Assembly (NCBI GenBank): GCA_903915655.1
Contig: CAIWTU010000077.1
Coordinates: 1 to 64,000 of the forward strand
Origin: an uncultured Geobacter sp.
GTDB lineage: Bacteria; Desulfobacterota; Desulfuromonadia; Geobacterales; Geobacteraceae
DNA: 64,000 nucleotides
Reading direction: 5' to 3'
The notes under the pieces are model-generated. The model had not been told where the DNA came from. It made no database searches and saw only the letters and a list, made by a program, of their open reading frames with translations. Made by a program: the position numbers and the translations under genes. Below, one piece after another: positions 7,959-18,212 of the stretch (within the stretch, counting starts at the first letter, position 1; every line of letters starts with the position of its first letter).

Positions 7959-8471
7959 TCACCTCTTCAGACCAGGAGTCACGGCTGTTTTTTTTGTTTC
8001 GCCGTCCCATCCCGAAATAATTTCTTTCCCGCAATAGATAAATGGTTGGGCCACCTTTGAGCCTTCCAGTCCAGCCTTGAATTTTGCCGGCATCGGCTTG
8101 GAAGTTCCGAGATAGAGAAGGAGGCTGAGAACCAGGGCACCTTGTAAAAACCCGAATATCACTCCACCAACACGGTTTAAACTGCCCAATAGAATAATCT
8201 TTAACATTGCGGTCAACAAATGGCCCAGAAAGAAGAAGAGGAGACCGAGAGTCGCGAAAATTATCATAAATGAAATAACGGACGACACGTAATGGGGAAG
8301 GTGAATATACGGTCTTATGACTGCCGAAAGAAACTGGTAATAGGTGAAGGCTGCCCAACTCCCCATTACCAGGCCCAAAAGAGAACAGACCTCCTTGATC
8401 AAACCCTTCATAAATCCCTTGACCGTGAAAAACAGTAAAATGGCCCAGATGAGGATATTAAGAAAGTTCAT
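7959..8471 (-). CDS. CvpA family inner-membrane protein
   Basis: 170 residues with four hydrophobic segments (about residues 3-20, 28-48, 65-88, 100-122) and the typical CvpA opening in which FFTVKGFMKGLIKEVCSLLG separates the first helices. CvpA proteins are envelope proteins linked to colicin V production and bile or stress tolerance; the molecular role is not settled. It lies between yqeY and dnaG in the housekeeping block. About 140 bases of non-coding sequence separate it from dnaG. Confidence 0.8.
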   Translation of the reverse strand: MNFLNILIWAILLFFTVKGFMKGLIKEVCSLLGLVMGSWAAFTYYQFLSAVIRPYIHLPHYVSSVISFMIIFATLGLLFFFLGHLLTAMLKIILLGSLNRVGGVIFGFLQGALVLSLLLYLGTSKPMPAKFKAGLEGSKVAQPFIYCGKEIISGWDGETKKTAVTPGLKR

Positions 8472-8804
8472 TCGTCACTCTCGGGTGGAGTTGCCCTGAA
8501 ACATTTATAGCGTAACCCCTTTGCCAAATATCCCTGCAGTCAACGCTACTGCCAGATACAACCTCGTGAAATCGGATCGATAGTCAAAAAATATTATGCC
8601 TGCGCAACCGGAAAAGCTGGCGGCAATCAAGCCTATAAAGTAAAAGTAGGGGCAATCATCTGATCGCCCCCACAGTTTATCCTAAAATTATCATCAAGCA
8701 AGGAGAGGGTCAACTCCTCCTTCTGCCTAACCCCGATAAACGGGACGAGTAAGTTTACGAAGTTATTTTCTGCCCGTAAATCGGAGGAAATAACTTCTGA
8801 CTTA
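8472..8804. other. Intergenic region between yqeY and cvpA
   Basis: No convincing gene. The main structure is a stem-loop at 8649-8670 (GGGGCAATCA against TGATCGCCCC, 9 of 10 pairs). On the minus strand it is followed by a moderately T-rich TACTTTTACTT, so it may end or attenuate transcripts leaving yqeY. Minus-strand promoter-like hexamers occur near 8550-8600 but with poor spacing. Confidence 0.4.
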
Positions 8805-9251
8805 CTAAGAGAGCTTCTGCCTGACAATCTCATTCACCACCTTGCCATCTGCTCGACCCGAAACATGAGGCATGATGATCTTCATGATCTTACCCATATC
8901 CTTTACGCCCTGAGCGCCGCAGTCAGTAACAGCCTTGGCTACGATTTCATAAATTTCATGGCGTTCAAGCTGCTTTGGGAGAAAGTCCAGCAGAAAAGCA
9001 AGCTCGGTCTCTTCCTTGAGGACCAGCTCATTTCTGCCTGCTTCCTGAAAAAGCCTTATGGATTCTCTGCGCTGCTTAACCAGAGTGGTAACGATTTCAG
9101 TTATTTCCTGATCATCCAGCTCTTTCTTCAGTTCAATTTCCCTGTTTTTTACAGCTGATCGGACCATGCGGATTACGGAAAGCTTCAGAACTTCCTTAGT
9201 TTTCATGGCCGACTTCATCTCTTCGACCAATCTTTCCCGCAGAGTCATCAT
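8805..9251 (-). CDS. GatB/YqeY domain protein
   Basis: 148 residues matching the stand-alone YqeY family. LRERLVEEMKSAMKTKEVLKL opens the protein, IRMVRSAVKNREIE follows, and FLPKQLERHEI precedes the C-terminal helical half with GVKDMGKIMKIIMPHVSGRADG. This domain is the tail of GatB and binds tRNA there; the free-standing protein has no proven role. It follows rpsU by 9 bases, as in many bacteria, and is surely co-transcribed. The start is one of two adjacent ATG codons. Confidence 0.88.
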   Translation of the reverse strand: MMTLRERLVEEMKSAMKTKEVLKLSVIRMVRSAVKNREIELKKELDDQEITEIVTTLVKQRRESIRLFQEAGRNELVLKEETELAFLLDFLPKQLERHEIYEIVAKAVTDCGAQGVKDMGKIMKIIMPHVSGRADGKVVNEIVRQKLS

Positions 9252-9260
9252 AACCTCGTA

Positions 9261-9458
9261 TTACTCTATTATTTTACGTTGTTTTTTCAGCGCTCTTTTA
9301 CGAGCAGCAATCGCTTTTTTCTTCTTTTTGATGCTGGGCTTCTCAAAATGTTCCCTTTTGCGAACTTCAGACAGAACCCCGGCCTTCTCACACTGTTTTT
9401 TAAACTTTTTCAGTGCAAGCTCAAAAGAATCAGTTTCCTTCAACCTTACTCCTGGCAT
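9261..9458 (-). CDS. rpsU: 30S ribosomal protein S21
   Basis: 65 residues, full length for bS21. It opens [20 protein letters not shown] and ends in a very basic tail ([19 protein letters not shown]). It is the first gene of the rpsU-yqeY unit, with a consensus-like promoter about 75 bases upstream. The ribosome site is a GA-rich GGGGAGGGG stretch. Confidence 0.96.
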   Translation of the reverse strand: MPGVRLKETDSFELALKKFKKQCEKAGVLSEVRKREHFEKPSIKKKKKAIAARKRALKKQRKIIE

Positions 9459-9535
9459 CCATATTCCCCTCCCCCCTATAAGTTAATTTGTTTTATATAG
9501 AACTAGGTAGGCCAGTTTAAGATTACAAAAGTTAT

Positions 9536-9564
9536 ACAGTACCCTTTTGTCAGCAATTGTCAAG
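9536..9564 (-). promoter_or_regulatory. Sigma-70 promoter of rpsU
   Basis: On the minus strand a perfect -35 TTGACA (9564-9559) is followed after 17 bases by TACTGT (9541-9536), which keeps the key T, A and final T of the -10 box. The position, 75-105 bases upstream of rpsU and beyond the hisE stop, suits a promoter for the housekeeping block. Confidence 0.6.
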
Positions 9565-9626
9565 AACTTTTTCCGGACTATCTCCACCCGGTGGCTCCGG
9601 ATCTGAACCCGTAGAGTTTCGGATAG

Positions 9627-9962
9627 TCAGAGGTCACGACCGCGCAATTTCTTTTCCACTATCCCCGATGTACCAAAACGACGGCGCAATTCACCATATA
9701 TCTTTTCCGGTTCAATATCGTAATAAGCCAGTAATACCAGGGTATGAAAGAAAAGGTCAGCTGTTTCATAAATGATTTCCTCCCGTTTTCCCCCTTTTCC
9801 TGCAATTACGGCTTCTACGGCCTCTTCGCCCAGCTTGCCCAGAATCTTGTCGATTCCCTTCCGGAAAAGGGAGGAGGTGTACGACTCTTCGCCCGGAGCT
9901 CTCTTCCTTGCCTGGATAACCTGGTAAATTGCTTCCAGTATCTCCTCATTATCACGACTCAT
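9627..9962 (-). CDS. hisE: Phosphoribosyl-ATP pyrophosphohydrolase
   Basis: 111 residues with the HisE MazG-like fold: SYTSSLFRKGIDKILGKLGEEAVEAVIAG and the metal-binding EEIIYETADLFFHTLVLL. It hydrolyses phosphoribosyl-ATP to phosphoribosyl-AMP in step 2 of histidine synthesis. It is a stand-alone HisE; no hisI cyclohydrolase gene is present in the window. It is the last gene of the his operon, 52 bases after hisF. Confidence 0.93.
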   Translation of the reverse strand: MSRDNEEILEAIYQVIQARKRAPGEESYTSSLFRKGIDKILGKLGEEAVEAVIAGKGGKREEIIYETADLFFHTLVLLAYYDIEPEKIYGELRRRFGTSGIVEKKLRGRDL

Positions 9963-10014
9963 AATCTTTCCTTATCGTCTGCCCTGAATGGGCCACCAGA
10001 CATGGCAGAGCTAC

Positions 10015-10776
10015 TCAAATCCGGACAGCAACGTCCCTATCCCTGAGATATTCCTTTGCCTCACCGATAGTATATTCACGGTAATGAAAAATCGAGGCCG
10101 CGAGGCAAGCGCTTGCGCCGCCGTCAGTAAAACCGTCATAGAGATGCTCGAGTGTGCCAACCCCGCCGGAAGCTATTACCGGGACGGAAACCGCGTCGAC
10201 AACGCTGCGGGTCAGCTCCAGGTCATAGCCATCTTTTGTCCCGTCACAGTCCATGCTGGTAAGAAGGATCTCGCCGGCGCCATACGCCTCCATCCGCTCT
10301 GCCCATTCGACGGCATCAATACCGGTGGCGTTCCTTCCTCCGTGGGTATAGACCTCCCAGCGTCCTTGACCGGGCACCCGCCTTGCATCAATTGCCACTA
10401 CGGTACACTGGGATCCGAACCGCTCAGCGGACTCCTTTACGAATTCCGGACGTTGGACCGCAGCAGTATTTATGGAAACCTTGTCGGCGCCTGCATTCAA
10501 GAGGCGGCGGATATCCTCAACAACCCTGACACCGCCTCCGACGGTCAAAGGCATAAAGACACGCTCGGCGGTCCGGCGAACCACATCAATTATGATCTCC
10601 CGCTGGTCGGATGAGGCCGTAATATCCAGAAAGGTCAGTTCATCAGCCCCCTGCTTATCATACATCTCGGCAATTTCTACCGGATCGCCGGCGTCACGCA
10701 GCTCCAGAAATTTGACCCCTTTAACAACCCGGCCACCTGCAACATCCAGGCAGGGGATAATACGCTTTGTAAGCAT
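10015..10776 (-). CDS. hisF: Imidazole glycerol phosphate synthase, cyclase subunit
   Basis: 253 residues forming a (beta/alpha)8 barrel. The catalytic Asp11 lies in [15 protein letters not shown], and the second aspartate in [17 protein letters not shown]. Phosphate-binding loops are GGGVR and [10 protein letters not shown]. It works with HisH to form imidazole glycerol phosphate and AICAR. A gap of about 100 bases separates it from hisA; the other his genes are tightly packed. Confidence 0.96.
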   Translation of the reverse strand: MLTKRIIPCLDVAGGRVVKGVKFLELRDAGDPVEIAEMYDKQGADELTFLDITASSDQREIIIDVVRRTAERVFMPLTVGGGVRVVEDIRRLLNAGADKVSINTAAVQRPEFVKESAERFGSQCTVVAIDARRVPGQGRWEVYTHGGRNATGIDAVEWAERMEAYGAGEILLTSMDCDGTKDGYDLELTRSVVDAVSVPVIASGGVGTLEHLYDGFTDGGASACLAASIFHYREYTIGEAKEYLRDRDVAVRI

Positions 10777-10880
10777 CCAATTTCTCCATTATGGTTCAAA
10801 ACGGATAATCGTAGATCTCCACGAATAAAACCGATCGGAGAGATGAGCGGGGTCAACAAAAACCAGTTTCTTCGGATTTT

Positions 10881-11615
10881 TCAGGGCTTGATCTTCTTTG
10901 TCATAGCCAGAGCTTCCGCCAGCTTGATCGCGCCAGTATAGATCGCTTTCCCGGTAATTACCCCGACTACCCCGTGCGCTTCGATCCTCATCAGATCCTC
11001 GATATCACGGAGCGAGGAAACTCCTCCGGAGGCAATTACCGGGATGCTGATCGAATCCGCCAACTCACGAGTGGCAGATATATTGGGACCGCCCAACATT
11101 CCGTCCCGCGCAATATCGGTGTAGATTATTGCCGTCACGCCATACCCCTCGAATTTTTTCGCCAGGTCGACGGCGCTTATGCCGGTTACCTCCGCCCACC
11201 CCTGCACCGCTACCATCCCGTCCTTCGCATCGATACCAACTACGATCCGCCCGGGGAAAAGCCGGCAGGCTTCCAGAACCAGTTCCGGGTTTTTCTGGGC
11301 AATGGTCCCAAGTATGACCCGGGTGATCCCCAACTCCAGGTAAGCAGAAATAGTCACCAGATCCCGGATCCCTCCCCCCAGCTGGGTAGGTATGGTAACA
11401 CCTTTGACGATCTCTTTGACAGATTCCAGGTTTTTCGGCACACCAGCAAAAGCTCCGTTAAGATCTACAATGTGCAACAACTCCGCTCCCTGCCGTTGCC
11501 ATTCAAGCGCCTGTTCGGCCGGATCGTGACAAAAAACGGTATCCCGTTCCATAAGCCCCTGTTCCAACCGGACGCAGCACCCATCTTTCAGGTCAATTGC
11601 CGGGATAACAATCAT
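10881..11615 (-). CDS. hisA: ProFAR isomerase (HisA)
   Basis: 244 residues forming a (beta/alpha)8 barrel with the catalytic aspartates in [10 protein letters not shown] (Asp8) and YTDIARDGM. Phosphate loops are GGGIRD and [10 protein letters not shown]. It isomerises the aminoaldose ProFAR in step 4 of histidine synthesis. The start is the ATG overlapping the hisH stop by 4 bases; a longer open frame upstream runs through hisH and is not the protein. Confidence 0.95.
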   Translation of the reverse strand: MIVIPAIDLKDGCCVRLEQGLMERDTVFCHDPAEQALEWQRQGAELLHIVDLNGAFAGVPKNLESVKEIVKGVTIPTQLGGGIRDLVTISAYLELGITRVILGTIAQKNPELVLEACRLFPGRIVVGIDAKDGMVAVQGWAEVTGISAVDLAKKFEGYGVTAIIYTDIARDGMLGGPNISATRELADSISIPVIASGGVSSLRDIEDLMRIEAHGVVGVITGKAIYTGAIKLAEALAMTKKIKP

Positions 11616-12235
11616 TTCATCGCTCCGAAGTTTTTTAGTATGGTAAGCCCTTTTTGCTGAGACTTCTCCGGGTGAAACTGAGTTGCAACGATATTGTCCT
11701 TCCATATGGAAGAGCAGAATTCTATGCCATAATCTGTTGTGGTAGCTACAACCGAGGCATCTTCTGGCTGCACGTAAAACGAATGGACAAAATAAAAGTT
11801 CGCCCCGTCCTCTATTCCCGCCAGAACAGGTGGTCGACGTTTTACGGAAAGCTGGTTCCACCCCATGTGAGGGACTTTCAACTCCTCGCCAAACTCCTCC
11901 ATTCCCTCCGGAAAACGGACCACCCTGCCGGGAATAACGTTCAAACCTTTATGTATACCGAATTCCTCGCTTTCAGAGAAGAGAAGCTGCAGCCCGAGGC
12001 AAATGCCGAGGAAAGGTCGTCCATCCTGCAGCACTTTCAGGAGTGGCTCCACAAACCCTCCCTGCTCCAGGTTTTTCATGCAATCGGGGAATGCTCCGAC
12101 ACCTGGCAAAACGATCCTGTCTGCCTCCAGCACGACCCGCGGGTCTGCAGTTACGACCGCTTCAAAACCGACCCTTTCGAACCCCTTCTGCACCGAGCGA
12201 AGATTACCCATGCCGTAATCGATTATTGCAATCAT
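11612..12235 (-). CDS. hisH: Imidazole glycerol phosphate synthase, glutaminase subunit
   Basis: 207 residues of a class I glutamine amidotransferase. The nucleophile is Cys79 in [12 protein letters not shown], and the catalytic His/Glu pair lies in TQFHPEKSQ near residue 188. It supplies ammonia to HisF. It lies 20 bases after hisB and overlaps hisA by 4 bases. Confidence 0.95.
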   Translation of the reverse strand: MIAIIDYGMGNLRSVQKGFERVGFEAVVTADPRVVLEADRIVLPGVGAFPDCMKNLEQGGFVEPLLKVLQDGRPFLGICLGLQLLFSESEEFGIHKGLNVIPGRVVRFPEGMEEFGEELKVPHMGWNQLSVKRRPPVLAGIEDGANFYFVHSFYVQPEDASVVATTTDYGIEFCSSIWKDNIVATQFHPEKSQQKGLTILKNFGAMK

Positions 12236-12255
12236 ATAATGAGCCTTTTCGTTTC

Positions 12256-12843
12256 CTACAACGTTCCCTTGGTTGTCAGCAGACCATCGATTCTCGAATC
12301 CAGCCGCGTCGCCCCGTCCATGGCGCGGGCGAACGCCTTGAAACAGGCTTCGACGATATGGTGGGTGTTATCGCCGTAAAGCAGGTTCAGATGAAGATTG
12401 GCCGCAGAATTGGCAGCAAAGGCCGAAAAAAACTCCCGGACCAGTTCCAGATCGAACTCTCCGATCTTGATCTTTGGCAACAGAACCTGGTAGACAAGAT
12501 AAGACCTTCCGGAAAGATCCACGGTTGCGCTCACCAGGGTTTCATCCATCGGCACGACAGCGTGGCCATAGCGGCTTATGCCCCGCTTCTCCCCCAATGC
12601 CTGCCTGAAAGCGTCCCCGAGGACTATCCCGATATCCTCCACCGTGTGGTGAAAATCGATATCGATATCACCCGTTGCCTCTATTTGAAGATCAAACAGA
12701 CCATGGCGGGCAAAAAGGTTGAGCATGTGATCCAGAAAAGGGACAGAAGTAGATATCTTCGCATCACCAGTACCATCGATGTCAAGGACGACTCTGATCC
12801 GGGTTTCCTTTGTTACCCTCTCTACTGAAACTGTTCTAGGCAT
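12256..12843 (-). CDS. hisB: Imidazoleglycerol-phosphate dehydratase
   Basis: 195 residues, the monofunctional form without a phosphatase domain. Metal-binding histidine motifs are [35 protein letters not shown] and [13 protein letters not shown]. It dehydrates imidazole glycerol phosphate to imidazole acetol phosphate. Histidinol-phosphate phosphatase must be encoded elsewhere. Confidence 0.95.
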   Translation of the reverse strand: MPRTVSVERVTKETRIRVVLDIDGTGDAKISTSVPFLDHMLNLFARHGLFDLQIEATGDIDIDFHHTVEDIGIVLGDAFRQALGEKRGISRYGHAVVPMDETLVSATVDLSGRSYLVYQVLLPKIKIGEFDLELVREFFSAFAANSAANLHLNLLYGDNTHHIVEACFKAFARAMDGATRLDSRIDGLLTTKGTL

Positions 12844-12888
12844 GCAAACCTCCTGAAATGCAGTTATTAACTGCGCAGCCGCTGTTCA

Positions 12889-13953
12889 TCAACCATTCAA
12901 CCGGCGCTCTAGCGCATCAATAAAAAAGCTGTTTTCATCGTCAGTCCCGACACAGACCCGGAGGCAGTTGTAGAGGCGCCCAGGCCTGCTCAAGTTGCGG
13001 ATCAGGACATCATCCTCGATAAGCTGCCGAAAAAGTTTATCGCCGGAACAGGGGACCCGGAAAAGGATAATATTTGCTTCCGACGGATAAACATGGAGCC
13101 CCTTGATCCCATTCATCTTTTTCAGAAGCCACTCCCGCCCGACCTTGATTTTCTCAATCTGGGCAAGTAGTTCCTCATCATGGGTCAAAATAAAGGCCGC
13201 TCCCTTTTGGGAGAGTGAATTCAAGTTGTAGGGGAGACGTGCCTTGTTTACTTCGTAGACAAGATCCCGCCCCGCGAACATCATGCCGACGCGCAACCCG
13301 GCCAGGCCGATTTTGGAGAGGGTTCGCAACACAACGAGATTGTCGTATTTTTCAAGTTTCGGCAGAAAATCCTGATTCGAAAACGCCGCATACGCCTCAT
13401 CAACGACAACCACCGCATCGGTCTGCTCTATAAGTTCGACAATTCTTTCTTCGGAAAAACAGTTTCCTGTAGGGTTGTTGGGGGAAGCCAGAAAAATGAG
13501 CTGCACTGCTTCCCTCCTTGCCAGAGAAATCATCTCATCCGTGCAAAGATCAAAATTATCGTCCAGCGATACCTCGAGCAGCTCATAACCGACCAGTTTT
13601 CCGAGAATGCCGTACATACTGAAGGTCGGAACCGGCATCATCATCTTTGCCCCTTCAGACCAGAAAGTCATCATAAGCGCCTGCAAAATCTCATCAGAAC
13701 CGTTACCAAGAAGGATTTGATCCCTCGACAGTTGCAGCTTGCGGGCAATGATATCTCTCAATTCAACCGTCTCGGAATCCGGGTACCTGTTGAGGGGAAC
13801 TGCTGCCAGCTCAGCAAAGAGCTCCTTCAGAAGAGCATCGGAAAAGTGGTATGGGTTTTCATTAGCGTCCAGCTTTACCTTGACCGGAACAACATCGGCC
13901 TGGTAAGCAGCCATCTCCCGTATTTCGGGCCTTATCAGATTCTGAAAGCTCAT
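12889..13953 (-). CDS. hisC: Histidinol-phosphate aminotransferase
   Basis: 354 residues of a fold-type I PLP aminotransferase. The PLP lysine is Lys214 in RTLSKIGLAGLRVG. Other conserved parts are LDANENPY, LLGNGSDEIL, SPNNPTGN and VVVDEAYAAF. It converts imidazole acetol phosphate to histidinol phosphate. It is between hisD and hisB in the operon. Confidence 0.95.
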   Translation of the reverse strand: MSFQNLIRPEIREMAAYQADVVPVKVKLDANENPYHFSDALLKELFAELAAVPLNRYPDSETVELRDIIARKLQLSRDQILLGNGSDEILQALMMTFWSEGAKMMMPVPTFSMYGILGKLVGYELLEVSLDDNFDLCTDEMISLARREAVQLIFLASPNNPTGNCFSEERIVELIEQTDAVVVVDEAYAAFSNQDFLPKLEKYDNLVVLRTLSKIGLAGLRVGMMFAGRDLVYEVNKARLPYNLNSLSQKGAAFILTHDEELLAQIEKIKVGREWLLKKMNGIKGLHVYPSEANIILFRVPCSGDKLFRQLIEDDVLIRNLSRPGRLYNCLRVCVGTDDENSFFIDALERRLNG

Positions 13954-13974
13954 CGTATATCCTCTAACAGATTT

Positions 13975-15261
13975 TTATCCCAGCCGGAGCTGAACCGAAC
14001 GACCATGCGCATCCAAACCTTCCAGTTCTGAAATCCGGATTATATCCCGACCAAGCCTCTTCAGCCCATCTTCGGAGAAGTAGATAAGGGAGGACTTCTT
14101 CACGAAGTCGTCAACCGAGAGGGGTGAAAAAAAGCGCGCAGTTCCACCGGTCGGCAAGGTATGGTTCGGTCCTGCCAGATAGTCTCCAGCCGCCTCCGGA
14201 GTGAAATGTCCAAGAAAAACGGCCCCGGCGTTTTTGATCTTCGGCAGGATCTCGAAGGGGTTTACCACTGCAAGTTCCAGGTGCTCCGGAGCAATCCTGT
14301 TGGAAAAGTCTGTCGCCTCATCCAGGTCCCGGGCAATGATGACAGCACCATACTTTTCCCACGATTTCCTGGCGATGCTTTCCCTGGAGAGCTGCCCAAG
14401 CTGCCGCTCCACCTCCAGGCCTACCCTCTCGCCAAAGTCCAGATCGGTAGTTATCAGTATGGCGGACGCCAGCTCATCATGCTCTGCCTGGGAGAGGAGA
14501 TCTGCCGCAATGTGGGCGGGATTACCGCTCCCATCGTTGATCACCAGTATCTCGCTCGGCCCCGCAATCATGTCGATTCCGACCTGGCCAAAAACCAGTT
14601 TCTTCGCAGTAGCCACGTAAATATTCCCGGGACCGGTTATTTTGTCTACCTTCGGAACGGTTGCCGTCCCATAGGCAAGTGCCGCGACTGCCTGAGCGCC
14701 GCCAATACGGAATATCCTGCTGACCCCCGAAAGCCTTGCGGCAACCAGGACATATGGATTAATCCCACCATCGAGAGTTGGAACCACCATGATGATCTCG
14801 CCTACCCCCGCCTCTCTGGCAGGAACCGCGTTCATGATAACGGTGCTGGGGTAGCTCGCCTTGCCGCCGGGAACGTAAATTCCTACTCGCTCCAACGGGC
14901 GGACCATCTGGCCAAGCATCAGGTCCGGCTCTTCGGTAGAGAACCAGGATTCCCGTTTCTGTTTCGCGTGAAATCTGGCTACCCGTTCCACCGCCAATCT
15001 GAGTGCAGCCACCGACTCCTCGTCGGCCATGGTAAAGGCATGGTCGATTTCGTCCCCGGTGACCTGCAACCGTGAAGCATCTAATTCTAGTTGGTCAAAA
15101 CGGAGCGTGTATTCAAGAAGCGCGGCATCTCCGCGAGCTCTCACATCGGCAATAATACCGAGGACGACCGCTTCGACCGCTTTTCCCGTTTCCTCACCCC
15201 GTGCAAGGATAGCGGCAAATTGTGATTCGAAGTCTGTATCCTGTATATGGAGAAATTTCAT
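13975..15261 (-). CDS. hisD: Histidinol dehydrogenase
   Basis: 428 residues, the usual length. It contains the HisD signature around DMIAGPSEILVINDGSGNP and DLLSQAEHDELASAIL, and the zinc and base residues in AGPNHTLPTGGTARFFSPL. It carries out the two-step NAD-linked oxidation of histidinol to histidine. It lies 33 bases after hisG and 21 bases before hisC. Confidence 0.96.
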   Translation of the reverse strand: MKFLHIQDTDFESQFAAILARGEETGKAVEAVVLGIIADVRARGDAALLEYTLRFDQLELDASRLQVTGDEIDHAFTMADEESVAALRLAVERVARFHAKQKRESWFSTEEPDLMLGQMVRPLERVGIYVPGGKASYPSTVIMNAVPAREAGVGEIIMVVPTLDGGINPYVLVAARLSGVSRIFRIGGAQAVAALAYGTATVPKVDKITGPGNIYVATAKKLVFGQVGIDMIAGPSEILVINDGSGNPAHIAADLLSQAEHDELASAILITTDLDFGERVGLEVERQLGQLSRESIARKSWEKYGAVIIARDLDEATDFSNRIAPEHLELAVVNPFEILPKIKNAGAVFLGHFTPEAAGDYLAGPNHTLPTGGTARFFSPLSVDDFVKKSSLIYFSEDGLKRLGRDIIRISELEGLDAHGRSVQLRLG

Positions 15262-15294
15262 ATTAATACCAATGGAGTCCCACTTCGGCCAGCT

Positions 15295-15933
15295 TTAGAA
15301 ATGTTTCTCCAGCCCCCCGATGATTTCACTGATCCGCTTCTGTCTAGTCTTCAGGCTGGCACGGTTGACAATCAGCCGGCAGGTTATCTCGGCAATGGTA
15401 TCAACTTCGACGAGTCCGTTCTGTTTCAAGGTTTCACCTGTCGAAACAAGGTCAACTATCCGTTCCGAAAGGCCTACCAGCGGAGCAAGCTCAATGGAAC
15501 CGTACAGTTTTATTATCTCCACCTGCACCCCTTTTCCGGCAAAGTACTTCTCGGTGATATTGGGATACTTGGTGGCAATCCGGATATTTGACCAGCTCGA
15601 CGGATCATCGGTACAGGAGAGCTCGGCAGGTTCGGCCACCACCAGGCGGCAATAGCCGAATTTAAGATCAAGCGGTTCGTAGAGGTCCTTATCCTGCTCC
15701 ATGAGAGTATCCTTGCCAACAATACCCAGATCAGCACAGCCGTATTCAACATAGGTCGGAACATCGGTGGCCCGTACTATCATGTAGCGCATCTTCTGCT
15801 CTGAATTTTCAAAGACGAGCTTTCTGGTATCGGAAAGGAGTTCCTCGCAATCGATGCCGATCTTCTTGAAGAGGGCGACTGACTCCTGCAGAATGCGCCC
15901 CTTGGGGATTGCTATGGTTATAAAGTCAGTCAT
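15295..15933 (-). CDS. hisG: ATP phosphoribosyltransferase, short form
   Basis: 212 residues: the two periplasmic-binding-like lobes only (IAIPKGRILQESVALFKKIG, GCADLGIVGKDTL, LVSTGETLKQNGLVEVDTI). The C-terminal ACT-like regulatory domain of long HisG is absent. Short HisG enzymes need the HisRS-like subunit HisZ for activity and feedback control; no hisZ is in the window. It is the first his gene, 38 bases after murA, with no visible attenuator leader. Confidence 0.93.
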   Translation of the reverse strand: MTDFITIAIPKGRILQESVALFKKIGIDCEELLSDTRKLVFENSEQKMRYMIVRATDVPTYVEYGCADLGIVGKDTLMEQDKDLYEPLDLKFGYCRLVVAEPAELSCTDDPSSWSNIRIATKYPNITEKYFAGKGVQVEIIKLYGSIELAPLVGLSERIVDLVSTGETLKQNGLVEVDTIAEITCRLIVNRASLKTRQKRISEIIGGLEKHF

Positions 15934-15971
15934 TATAAAACCCCTGATCCTGGATGATACCCAAACCTTCT

Positions 15972-17228
15972 TTAGCCTTCTTTCACTCTTTTTATATCGG
16001 CGCCCAGTCCTGCCAGCTTCTTCTCTATCGCTTCATAGCCACGATCAAGGTGGTAGATACGCGACACCTCGGAGATGTTGTCAGCGGCGAGTCCGGCCAG
16101 AATCAGCGAAGCGGAAGCACGCAGGTCGGTTGCCATAACCGGTGCTCCGGAGAGTTTTTTTACCCCCTTCACCGTTGCGGTGTTCCCTTCGGTAATAATA
16201 TCGGCACCAAAGCGTATCAGTTCTGAAACATGCATGAAGCGGTTCTCGAAAATATTCTCGCTGATGACGCTCGCCCCGTCGGCAACCGTCATCAGCGCCA
16301 TCATTTGGGCCTGCATGTCGGTCGGGAAACCTGGATATGGCCGGGTCTTTATGTTGACACTTTTAATTTTACGCGACCCCCTGACCCTGACTACATTATC
16401 CTTGTTGGTTATCTCAACCCCTGCATCCTGAAGTTTGAAAACCAGGGCATCCAGATGATCCAGCCGCATATTATGAATTCTAATGTCTCCACCGGTGATT
16501 GCCGCAGCCACCATGAAGGTTCCAGCCTCGATCCGGTCAGGCATTACCGAGTGAGTAAAAGGGTGTAAATCGCTCACCCCGGAGATTCGTATCGTATCGG
16601 TTCCGGCGCCTTCAATCCTTGCCCCCATTTTATTGAGGACCTCTGCAAGGTCCATAATTTCCGGTTCACGGGCTGCATTTTCCAGGATGGTTTCACCCTT
16701 GGCAGTTGCAGCTGCCAGCATCAAATGCTCGGTCCCCCCCACCGTAGAGGTATCAAAGTTTATCCGCGCCCCCTTCAACCGGCGCGCTTTGGCTTCCACG
16801 TATCCGTGCGTCAAATGTATCTCCGCGCCCATCGCTTCGAGGCCCTTGAGATGCAGGTTAATGGGACGTGCTCCTATAGCGCAGCCACCAGGGAGGGAAA
16901 CCCTTGCCTTCCCCAGCCGGGCAAGCAGCGGACCCATTACCAGCACCGAAGCACGCATGGTCTTTACCAGTTCATAGGTGGCCTCATGGTTGTTAATCCC
17001 GGTGGTGTCAATTTTTACTATATTGCCGTTGCCTTCCACCCTCGCGCCAAGGGTCTCCAATACCTTGATGGTGGTATTGATGTCTCGCAGAAAGGGGACA
17101 TTATGTATTTCATGAATGCCAGGGGCAAGAAGGGAAGAAATAAATATCGGCAGGGCGGCGTTTTTCGAACCGCTGACAGTTACGTCCCCGGAAAGCCTCT
17201 TCCCCCCCTTTATTACAAGTTTATCCAA
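15972..17228 (-). CDS. murA: UDP-N-acetylglucosamine 1-carboxyvinyltransferase
   Basis: 418 residues. The catalytic Cys116 in [13 protein letters not shown] is the residue attacked by fosfomycin; it is Cys, so the enzyme should be sensitive. Conserved segments include GSKNAALPI and [12 protein letters not shown]. It transfers enolpyruvate to UDP-GlcNAc in the first committed step of peptidoglycan synthesis. It lies between prmC and hisG on one strand. Confidence 0.96.
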   Translation of the reverse strand: MDKLVIKGGKRLSGDVTVSGSKNAALPIFISSLLAPGIHEIHNVPFLRDINTTIKVLETLGARVEGNGNIVKIDTTGINNHEATYELVKTMRASVLVMGPLLARLGKARVSLPGGCAIGARPINLHLKGLEAMGAEIHLTHGYVEAKARRLKGARINFDTSTVGGTEHLMLAAATAKGETILENAAREPEIMDLAEVLNKMGARIEGAGTDTIRISGVSDLHPFTHSVMPDRIEAGTFMVAAAITGGDIRIHNMRLDHLDALVFKLQDAGVEITNKDNVVRVRGSRKIKSVNIKTRPYPGFPTDMQAQMMALMTVADGASVISENIFENRFMHVSELIRFGADIITEGNTATVKGVKKLSGAPVMATDLRASASLILAGLAADNISEVSRIYHLDRGYEAIEKKLAGLGADIKRVKEG

Positions 17229-17287
17229 TGTAGTACCTCAACTTTCCCGGTACAGGCGCAGTCCAATCCGCCCGTACTGCTTATCGC

Positions 17288-18172
17288 TTATTTAAGGGGG
17301 GTCGAATCCCGCCCCCGCTTCACTTTTCCACCAACAACCCGCTCAATTCCTCCCGTATCCCTGGCGGTAAAGAGCTCACTGTAACATGCCGAATCCTCAA
17401 ACATTCTCAACACCTGCGGGGCCTGGCCTATTCCTATCTCAAACATCAGCCAGCCGTCGGCATCAAGGTACCCGGGCGCAGCCGGAATGATGATACGGTA
17501 GAAATCGAGACCATCCACCCCACCATCCAGCGCTTCCAGCGGCTCAAAATCCCGCACCTCGGGCTGGAGGCTGCCTATATCCCCGGAGGGGATATAGGGT
17601 GGATTGGAGACTATCAGGTCGAACGTCAGCTCCTTCAACGGTTCAAAGAGCGAGCCTTCGAACAGTCTGACTGCAGTCCCGTTTCGTTTCGCATTCTTAG
17701 CGGCAAGTTCCAGGGCTTCCCTCGATTTCTCGACGCCAAACAGTTCGGCCCCGGAAAGCGCGTCTGCAAGGGCAATGGCAATACAGCCACTGCCGACACC
17801 GATATCCAGAATCCGTTTAGCGCCGGGACAGCGCTTGACGGCCTCTTCAACCAGAATCGCGGTATCATACCTTGGGATAAGTACCGATGACGAAACCTCG
17901 AAATCAATTCCCATGAATTCCTGACTGCCAAGGATGTACTGAAGCGGTTCACGCCGGGCGCGTCTCGCCACCACCGCCCGAACCGAGGCCAATTCGGCTG
18001 GAGATAATGGTTTGTCAAAATGGAGATAGAGTCCGACGCGGTCCATATCAAGGGCCCTGCAGAGAAGCCATTCGGCCTCCAGTCGGGCGTTTTCTACACC
18101 CTTTTCCGCCAGATACCCCCTGGTCCAGTTGAGGACTTCCAGTACGGTCCATCTCTCCTGTTGTTTTTTCAT
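17288..18172 (-). CDS. prmC: Release-factor glutamine N5-methyltransferase
   Basis: 294 residues. The helical N-terminal domain precedes a Rossmann methyltransferase with the SAM loop ILDIGVGSGCIAIALA and the catalytic motif SNPPYIPSGD. It methylates the glutamine of the GGQ motif in RF1/RF2. It directly follows prfA, its substrate gene, with a 40-base gap. Confidence 0.94.
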   Translation of the reverse strand: MKKQQERWTVLEVLNWTRGYLAEKGVENARLEAEWLLCRALDMDRVGLYLHFDKPLSPAELASVRAVVARRARREPLQYILGSQEFMGIDFEVSSSVLIPRYDTAILVEEAVKRCPGAKRILDIGVGSGCIAIALADALSGAELFGVEKSREALELAAKNAKRNGTAVRLFEGSLFEPLKELTFDLIVSNPPYIPSGDIGSLQPEVRDFEPLEALDGGVDGLDFYRIIIPAAPGYLDADGWLMFEIGIGQAPQVLRMFEDSACYSELFTARDTGGIERVVGGKVKRGRDSTPLK

Positions 18173-18212
18173 ATATGTAATCGGGCAAAAAGCTGGCGGC
18201 CTGCCAAAGGCA

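Noticed and set aside
7816-8358. Minus-strand open frame of 180 residues
   Set aside because: It overlaps cvpA in another frame and has no family character.
8633-8833. Short frame between yqeY and cvpA
   Set aside because: It overlaps the stem-loop and the yqeY end, and has no ribosome site or similarity.
10881-11861. A 326-residue HisA with an N-terminal extension
   Set aside because: The first 82 residues run through hisH in another frame; the family start is the ATG at 11615.
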